NCBI GenBank assembly: GCA_965153455.1
Contig: OZ234504.1
Span: 3,224,001 to 3,288,000, forward strand
Direction of reading: 5' to 3'
Source: Sphagnum compactum
Taxonomy: Eukaryota; Bryophyta; Sphagnopsida; Sphagnales
DNA length: 64,000 bases
The notes beneath the pieces were generated by a model. That model had not been told where the DNA came from, ran no database searches, and saw only the letters and a program-made list of their open reading frames with translations. Both the position numbers and the translations under genes were made by a program. This document shows, piece after piece, positions 57,961-64,000 of this stretch. Numbering within the stretch: position 1 is the first letter of the stretch; each line of letters opens with the position of its first letter.

Positions 57961-60620
57961 CACTACAAGGAATTTGCAAATATATGATTGGATTTACGAT
58001 TCATTTTTAGTCATAATTACCACATGTGATTTGCTATAGTGCTTAGTCACTTTGAACTAGTCGCATAAAAAATGCGACTTACATGAACTTTTCATCCATC
58101 GAAACTAGCTTATGTGGCATTGTCATTTTGCGATTGATTTTACAATTTAAAAATGAAATCATATTATTTATATACTTTCAATATTTATTATTTAAATAGT
58201 AAAATAATAATAATAAATATTATTATAATTAATTTCATTAAATTCAACTTGTATCATGTTGACATGTGTCATTACATAAGTTATGCTTAAAATAATAGTT
58301 TAGGTTACTAGGTATGCCATCTATATTGTGCCTAGTTAAGGTCACCTAATATGCATTTGGCCTATGTTGGATAAGTAGGTAGGGAATATTTAGTCAACAT
58401 TCCAACATTGACCACAACACATGTCATTTGTGGGCGTGGATCCTTGAACCCCAAGGATGGAGATCATCTTTTTTACCATCAAGCCATCCCATTTGTCGTG
58501 ACAAACAAATAATGTGCATTCTATTTAACCTACTTCATTTAAAACATTACACAAAACATCATTTTGAACTTTGATATCTTATTATGATTTTGTCAAAGTT
58601 GAAACTTGAAGTTTTTCCAATAACGTACGCAAACATATTTTTTCCTTTTAAAAATATAAATTGATTTGAAAAAAAAATTGAATCTTATTATTCAATACAA
58701 TTTCAATGACCATTCCATGGAAAAAATAAATTCAATCACATGATTTATAAATGAATGATATAATATTATATACATAAATAAATTCATATCTTAAACTTTC
58801 ATTGATTCTAAAAATTATATTATACAATGTATTTTGATATATCATTATTTTACCAATAAGATTTAATTAAAATGTTTGATATATAATTCATTCACATATA
58901 ATAGTTATAAATGGATCAAAAACTTCTAATTCTATATATAATAAAAGATCTTTATTAACTATATTTTTTTTGATATAAAAGATTAATCTATATAATAATT
59001 TATAATTTTTAAATGCTAATTAATGCCATATAAATAATTGATTTTATTGAACTATAAATTTGATTATGTTTACATGTATAATATCTTAAGTTTCACTTCA
59101 AAGTATGATAAAAATTTTATGCAAAAATAAATTATGTTTTTTCACATCTCAAACATCTATTTGATTTAAGAAATTATATTATACAATTTTGCTTATGATA
59201 GATTACAATTGTACCAACGAATTGTAATTTAAATGTATGATATTAAATGAGGAATAAATTACTCCTACTACCTAACACATTTAATATATAAATTACATTG
59301 GGCATACCTAATGTAGTAGTTAATTAAAAAAAATCACATATATCAACATGAAAAAGCATTTATTACTTAATCCACAAACATATGACTTACTTGCTACTTA
59401 CTACCTATCCTACTATTGCCTATTTAATAGATTGATTGCATAACCTACCTAATTAATTAATTACACATATTACCTAAATCCTAGCCTAGTTAATAAATAA
59501 ATTACATAGCCTAGTTAATTAAATCATGAATAAAAGAACATTCTCATATATCAACATGATAAATACCTACTACTTAGCCCACATACATATTGCTTACTAT
59601 TTACTACCTTACAATATGCAACTTAATAATTGATTAATTGCCTAGCCTACCTAATTAATTAACTAATTAAAAAACACTATTACATATCAACATGATGAAA
59701 TACCTATTATTTAACCACATACATATTACCTCCTACTTAACCCTATTTCTACCATTAATTGCCATGGGTCCTTTCAAATTTTCATAAACCCACAATACCC
59801 TACTACACATTTAATGGTTAGTTCATTGAACAAAGTTAAGGGAAAACACACATTGGGTCTTTCCTCTTCAAATGTAACACTTGCATAGGGGTCATAGAAA
59901 CCTTTTATGGAACTTGCATTTAAGCAAACAAATATGATTGATGCAATTATTGCATTTTTGAAACATAAATTTATTTTTGGAGGCTTGGACCAATAGATAA
60001 CATTTTTGTTAGTGCCCATGTGTGGGTATTTCAATTTTTGTCAAATTCTTTTAAACCTAATGAAATTATTATTATTTAAGTACTAATTATTAGAGTTAAT
60101 AAGAGTTAAATGTATTGAGATAATAATAATATTATTAAAATAGTTAGCCTAGGCTAATTACTAGCTAGTGATAATAATTATAGCCTAGCTCCGTGCTATT
60201 TTGCATCATTAGTGACGATTAAATGATTTTTAAAAATGGCTATACACTCCTCAATTTTACCAAAACACTTTAAATGAAATTTATCAAAATAATTGGTAGT
60301 TTTATATTTGAACAATGATAAAATTATATATATGCTTCTTCTTAATTTTTATTACAACCATTATTTAATTGAAAATAAAAAAAACTTATTACCTATTAAG
60401 GATTATTATTAATAATAGGTAGGAGGGAGAATGGGTAGGTAGGTAAGAAAATGAATGACATAGGCATGTAGGGGTGGGTGCCTAGTTGGGTGGTAGGCAT
60501 ATAGGTGGGGGGGTTGAATCTAATAGGTGGGTAGATGGGAAAAGGGGGCATGGATCTAGTAGGTAGGTGATAAGGGGAGCCTTGATTCTTAGTTGGTAGG
60601 CAGTGCCAAAAAGGCCGGTA
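57961..60620. mobile_element. CACTA-like element C, left end clear, right end unknown
   Basis: The left end CACTACAAGGAATTTGC at 57961 is a classic CACTA terminus. Inside lie a TAGG-like patch (58300-58385), a reverse tRNA-like module, very AT-rich DNA, and more CCTA/TAGG patches (59250-59760; 60410-60610). No right terminus was found, so the stated end is only where this composition stops. No transposase is seen. Confidence 0.45.
58432..58502 (-). other. tRNA-like module in CACTA element C
   Basis: On the minus strand: GATGGCTTGATGGTAAAAA, then GGGGTTCAAGGATCC (box B-like). It lies about 475 bases from the left end, similar to A (about 565) and B (about 435), in the same orientation. The match to A and B is weaker than A to B. 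Confidence 0.45.
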
Positions 60621-63235
60621 ATATGTACTTAGGTAGGTGAAGTCGGAGAAAAGAGAAAACAACTAGCAAAGAAAAAAAAAAAAAAAAACTGTACTCAACA
60701 CAAACTTAGGCACTAGATGAGAAATCCCTCCCCATCCAGTGGACAGAACTCCCAACTGGTGTGCTGGTGGGTGCTGGTTCATGCTGGCCATCCTTACATG
60801 GCTGGTACTGGTACAAGGCTTGTACAAGGCTTGTACTACCTTAGGTCATACCAGTCTGGTAAGGTCCTTGACGTGCCTCTGTTGATACTAGTGTTGATAC
60901 CAGGCATGAGCCTAAATACCTACCAGACCAACACTGATATTTAGTATTTATACCCACAGGCAGGAGCCGATGGAGTTAGTGAGGAGGAATGGCAAAATGT
61001 CACACTGACTGATGTTGAAGGTGGTGGTCTAATACTTTGTGAGTCTCAAAAGGCTATTACCACACTCACTATTGTTGTTGTCATCACCCACAAAAGTTCC
61101 ATTTGGCATGAGTGCTCCTGAAACTATATTTTCTAGCCACAACATATAGCTCTCTCCCCCACCACCCCCCATGCCAGCTGCAATATAGTGAACATGTGAT
61201 CACTTTCAACCATTAGCCTATGCTGAATGGTTTTGTTCCACAATTAAGGACCAGTTCTGTTACTTTAAATTGAAGAGTCTCTCCCCAGACATTAAGAATT
61301 CTTAGATGGCATTTGAGTTTGAGTAAGACAACAGCTGCCAAATATTCATACTGTCAACTGAATTGAATTGACTGCCAAAAAGGATATCAATATAGTTGGA
61401 ATGAGGAACGTGGGAAACCTAAACAGTCAGAAACTGGCAAGAGAATATCTGAGGGTGATGTGATAATAGTTTGATAAATAGGTCATATACATTTGGGACA
61501 AGAGCAAAACAGTTCAGCACCTATCAGCTGGCGTCTGTTCCACGAGCTTGTCCTGCTTCTTGGTTGCCAGAAGGAAGCGGTTCTCCCATTGAATCTACTG
61601 ACCAGGCACACAGAACATGGGTTGGGAAGAGAGGACTGCAGTGCAACAAACCCATCCATACCAAGTAGCATATATATGCATAGTTTCACTGGACCATATT
61701 GGTGAAATCACTTCCAGTGGTAACTTGTGCTCTTTGAATTCGGACAGGATGCGAAAGAATGAATTGACATATAACCATTCATTCAAAACTTGAGGAAAAT
61801 CCATCTCAAAGTAGACTTGCAAAGAGAGTCATGGACTGATGATTGTTGGGCACAGAGAAGGTTAGAGACCACTAAGGCACGCATCTACCCTAACTCCCTC
61901 TTTTTGAGTTTTGATAGCTTGACACCTGACCCTGTGTACATCTATCCTCCTGCAAAGAATAGGCCAAACAACGTAAGATTAAATCTAACATCCTGTCTAG
62001 ACTTCATCTACAGGCTTTTTAGTCCCATTTCACTCAATGAAGATGACAAGTAGCGATTGAGTTGAATTGAATAAGATCCTTACGCCTAGTTATCCATTTG
62101 AACAACTCCTCAAAAGGGGCTTGCAAACTCATCCAACTCTCCTGATCTCTTTATTAGGACTATCTTATTACATATTTCTGGGAAGAAAAGTTGATCTTCT
62201 GGGCTTCAATGGAAGATGACTTCTTCCTTACAAATAATTGATTTTTATTTTTATTTTCCCCATTTGCATGAATCGAATGCACTTGAAAGCATCATTCCCT
62301 CATCCATGTTTTCTTCAAGTATTCTGAGAAGTAGCCTAGAAAACTGCGTTACAATATGTGGTGTGTTTAGCAAAGGGCAATCCATGTTCACTACGCATCT
62401 GGCAATTTTTGTGTTAACAAAGAACTGTCAAATTTTGGGTGTAGTGGTGATGGGATGAATTCGATGTTATTTTGCCATTAAAGAATACACTAGTCCTCAT
62501 GAATCTGGCTTCAGTTTGAGAACTGGTAATGCCTTCTTGTTCACTGTGACAAGATACAGATCTTAGCTAATAGGAACCAGACGTTTTGAGTCCCAAAGGA
62601 GTGTACTGAAGCCATTAGCAATTGAAGCTTTGAAGCTTTGAAGATTGCTTTGACAGATCATATGCGTTCAATTCACTGAAATGGAGCACAAATCTTCAAC
62701 AACAGGAATGAGCTATTTGTGCTGGAATGCTGAATTGGTTACCAATCGAAGGACTCAGCAAGGGTTCAATCATTGAATCCTAGGCAAATCCCACTGAACC
62801 TTTGCAATCTTACTGGGAACAAGAATGAACTCCAGAGACACCACCTCTGGAAACAGGGCCAAAGAAAAACTTTTTGAGAGAGAGAGAGGAATTAGTGGCC
62901 TAACTAAAAACTCCAGACAAGAAGGCCCCAAAAAGACACAGAGGAATTGAAGACTGCCACCATCACTGTGTGGAACACTGCAAGTTGGAACTTGGAACAA
63001 CAGTCACAGGAGATTTGCAATAATGTCTTAAAAAATTATGATGAAACCTGAAAAATAAGGAAGGGGAACTTAGGCAAAGAAACTTGGCACTAGGTAAGTA
63101 AATTGTCACAACTAGGATGTATGGGGAGTCTGTTGGTAAATCAACTTGCAGAAAAATGGATATGAGAAACAAATTCACTAGATGAAAAAGAGGTGGAGGG
63201 GGGGCGCACAAGTATAACTAACTGGTCGGGGGTTC
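60621..63235. other. spacer downstream of ABCG gene
   Basis: It opens with a poly-A run (60670-60689). At 60740-60910 there is a 'ctggt/ggtac' rich patch with a duplicated 'acaaggcttgt'. GC content rises toward the gene. Short frames (88 codons or fewer) show no domain. The part next to 63235 should include the ABCG 3' UTR; no clear polyadenylation signal was identified. Confidence 0.4.
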
Positions 63236-64000
63236 TTAACGTCTGCTGTTCTTTGCACTGATGATAAGTGCAACATAAAAGAGAAGACGATACAAGGCAC
63301 CAAAAGCAACCGTGATTCCTAGACAAGACCACTTTCCCAGTTGCGTGATGCTTTGATTCTGAAGCACAGCAGCACCATCAATCATGCATGTGGAAGTATT
63401 CAGATTCTGGTAAGCTGTCCCAGACATGTAGTTTTGTCTGAGGTACTCAAGAACAGTAACGATTTTGGGCTGCGAGAGAAGTAGACTTAGTGGTGTAGCT
63501 GAGAAGATTTCGCCCGCGGTCTCATAGCAAGCAGCAGCTGCATTGTCGCTGGCCAGCGACGAGTTCATAAGCTCATTCCGAACTACAGCTTCATAAGGAT
63601 ACTTGATGAGGGACATGTAGTGAAACCAGAGCCAGTAGTCAGGAATTCGATCCCTAGATCGGAAGAAACCGCTCAATAGAAGGAAATAGGCTAAGACTGC
63701 CACCACCACTGTGTAGCCGAGGATGACATTAGGTATAATAGCGGAGAGAAATGTCGCGAAGGAGTTTCCAGACCAGAAAGAAGCCCAGATGATGAGGAAG
63801 AAGAAGAGGAATCCGTGAACTCCACCTGACAAGCCGACGCCCCAGAATGTGGTAACTGCAAACGCTAGTGACAAAACTCCCAGGAATGGTATATATACGA
63901 TGGCATTTGCAAGTACGTAGGACGATTTTCGATAAGCGTTGTGTGATGTCTCGCGCATGAAGATGAAGCGCTCCTGAAGGAAGATGGGGAGTGTGTCTAC
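63236..64000 (-). CDS. ABCG (WBC-type) half-size ABC transporter, C-terminal part
   Basis: The last 254 codons of an integral membrane exporter, with TAA at 63236-63238. The frame is open to the window edge, so the start and the N-terminal ATP-binding domain lie beyond 64000. Visible landmarks from the right: 'LPIFLQERFIFMRE', then the ABC2-type membrane domain with segments around 'SYVLANAIVYIPFLGVLSLA', 'GFLFFFLIIWASFWSGNSFA' and 'ILGYTVVVAVLAYFLLLSGF', the family-typical 'RIPDYWLWFHYMSLIKYPYE', a cysteine-bearing extracellular loop, a final membrane helix 'ITVAFGALYRLLFYVALI' and basic end 'KNSRR'. These motifs fit the plant clade containing Arabidopsis ABCG1/2/6/16/20, which moves lipid or suberin/pollen-wall precursors; the substrate here is inference. 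No intron is seen in this part and the frame is intact, so it is probably a live host gene. Confidence 0.93.
   Translation of the reverse strand, partial: VDTLPIFLQERFIFMRETSHNAYRKSSYVLANAIVYIPFLGVLSLAFAVTTFWGVGLSGGVHGFLFFFLIIWASFWSGNSFATFLSAIIPNVILGYTVVVAVLAYFLLLSGFFRSRDRIPDYWLWFHYMSLIKYPYEAVVRNELMNSSLASDNAAAACYETAGEIFSATPLSLLLSQPKIVTVLEYLRQNYMSGTAYQNLNTSTCMIDGAAVLQNQSITQLGKWSCLGITVAFGALYRLLFYVALIISAKNSRR

Noticed and set aside
61471-62458. Possible host exons downstream of the ABCG gene
   Set aside because: Frames of 65-87 codons on both strands with no motif, splice-supported joins or similarity I recognise.

Overview
This window looks like nuclear DNA of a land plant with a repeat-rich genome. 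The evidence is: (i) the right edge carries the C-terminal end of a plant-type half-size ABCG transporter; (ii) almost everything else recognisable is plant-type transposable-element sequence (Ty3/gypsy LTR retrotransposons with tRNA-primer sites, CACTA-type and MITE-type DNA transposons, tRNA-derived SINE-like copies, a LINE-like reverse transcriptase remnant); (iii) the spacers are long and AT-rich. There is no bacterial-style gene packing and no CRISPR array. I cannot fix the species. The intronless ABCG end and the unfamiliar retroelement subfamilies would fit a non-flowering plant, but this is only an impression.

Layout. 1-4.1 kb: spacer with small tandem repeats and a hairpin. 4.1-6.4 kb: a decayed pogo/DDE_1-like transposase gene interrupted by a 555-bp inverted-repeat element. 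6.9-9.6 kb: AT-rich dispersed repeat and spacer. 9.6-17.0 kb: LTR element E1 (minus strand), which landed inside a SINE. 17.2-18.6 kb: small foldback elements. 19.1-26.8 kb: nearly full-length LTR element E2 (plus strand). 28.0-30.6 kb: LINE-like reverse transcriptase pseudogene (minus). 31.0-32.9 kb: CACTA-like element A, filled with TAGG/CCTA-type DNA. 33-39.8 kb: dispersed repeats, a GC-richer island and an unrecognised coding remnant. 39.9-44.8 kb: E3, an internally deleted relative of E2. 47.7 kb: second SINE copy. 48.1-48.4 kb: Harbinger-like MITE. 52.0-53.3 kb: CACTA-like element B. 55.9-57.9 kb: dispersed and tandem repeats. From 58.0 kb: left end of CACTA-like element C. 63.2-64.0 kb: ABCG gene on the minus strand, the only convincing host gene, running off the window.

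The elements show repeated nesting (an LTR element in a SINE, an inverted-repeat element in a transposase gene, extra DNA in an LTR). All coding elements are broken by frameshifts and stop codons, many of which fit C-to-T change. The most interesting patterns are: a coding region placed before gag that is shared by two diverged LTR families (E2, E3); the matching odd ends of their 3' LTRs together with 4-bp target duplications; and a composite architecture shared by three CACTA-like elements, in which a reverse-oriented tRNA-like module sits inside TAGG/CCTA-rich DNA about 0.45-0.6 kb from the left end.
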